Below, in pieces: positions 41,776 to 41,814 of a DNA stretch of 41,814 nt. This DNA is from Candidatus Auribacterota bacterium (lineage in GTDB: Bacteria; Auribacterota; JAFGBW01): assembly GCA_016932965.1 (NCBI GenBank), contig JAFGBW010000257.1, forward strand, positions 1 through 41,814, given 5' to 3'. The number at the start of each line of letters is the position of its first letter. Position 1 is the first letter of the stretch. The notes under the pieces are model-generated. The model was not told where the DNA came from and searched no databases. It saw nothing but the letters and a program-made list of their open reading frames with translations. The translations under genes and the position numbers were made by a program.

Positions 41776-41814
41776 TTATTCCCCCAGGATTTTTCTCATT
41801 TTCAGAAGAAGCAC
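41776..41814 (-). CDS. Possible C-terminal end of a minus-strand gene
   Basis: Reading inward from the right edge on the minus strand gives V-L-L-L-K-M-R-K-I-L-G-E then TAA (41776-41778). The residues look like a natural C terminus and the gene would converge with the LolA-like gene, but twelve codons are too few to identify it. Confidence 0.25.
   Translation of the reverse strand: MLLLKMRKILGE

Noticed and set aside
1-41814. CRISPR array, prophage or complete insertion sequence
   Set aside because: No set of evenly spaced direct repeats, phage structural genes or transposase frames was found on either strand.

Overview
The window looks like chromosome of a Gram-negative, probably anaerobic or microaerophilic, flagellated bacterium. 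The LPS heptose epimerase HldD and several exported proteins indicate an outer membrane. Rubrerythrin, PyrK-type pyrimidine synthesis and assembly of the cobalamin lower ligand fit an anaerobic lifestyle, and FlgM implies a flagellar regulon elsewhere. GatCAB, RNase HIII and a short cytidylate kinase instead of the usual longer form, together with the overall gene mix, make me favour a Desulfobacterota/deltaproteobacterial-type organism. That placement is inference; there is no rRNA marker here. No prophage, CRISPR array or intact insertion sequence was seen.

Layout. 1-584: end of ribH and complete nusB, translationally coupled. 585-870: spacer rich in small hairpins. 871-6056: a surface-glycan locus with a GT39-like membrane glycosyltransferase, an unknown polytopic membrane protein, a formyltransferase and an ArnC/GtrB-like GT2. 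6091-7180: decayed ferric-reductase/ferredoxin-reductase-like gene. 7259-9084: cytidylate kinase, RNase HIII and a MarR regulator. 9085-9826: long non-coding stretch full of inverted repeats. 9827-11067: stand-alone receiver protein and RNase PH. 11143-14640: an exported Asp/Glu racemase-like protein and an exported TPR protein with a four-cysteine motif. 14739-20067: ilvE divergent from gatC-gatA-gatB-accD. 20192-23616: rubrerythrin, a 33-residue cysteine-rich protein and cobU, cobT, cobS. 23679-23978: flgM behind a sigma-28-like -10 element. 24244-29333: a CheR-like methyltransferase protein with a signal peptide, hldD, pyrF and pyrK, all on the minus strand. 29379-29452: tRNA-Arg(CCG). 29740-33752: a signalling operon (receiver, small protein, HDOD, GAF-PAS histidine kinase, and a short kinase-like protein without ATP-binding motifs). 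33851-39666: htpG, methylthioadenosine phosphorylase, a Ser-His signal-peptidase-like protein, an exported SH3 protein and a dihydrouridine synthase. 39769-41770: glgC and an exported LolA-like protein; a minus-strand gene may run in from the right edge.

Themes. Most genes are housekeeping. The points most worth following are: (1) the small arn-like formyltransferase/Und-P glycosyltransferase/GT39 locus with an unknown membrane partner; (2) exported proteins carrying folds normally found in the cytoplasm (CheR methyltransferase, Glu/Asp racemase); (3) a Spo0B-like degenerate kinase beside a complete kinase; and (4) dispersed intergenic repeat families, two of which recur at distant places in this window.
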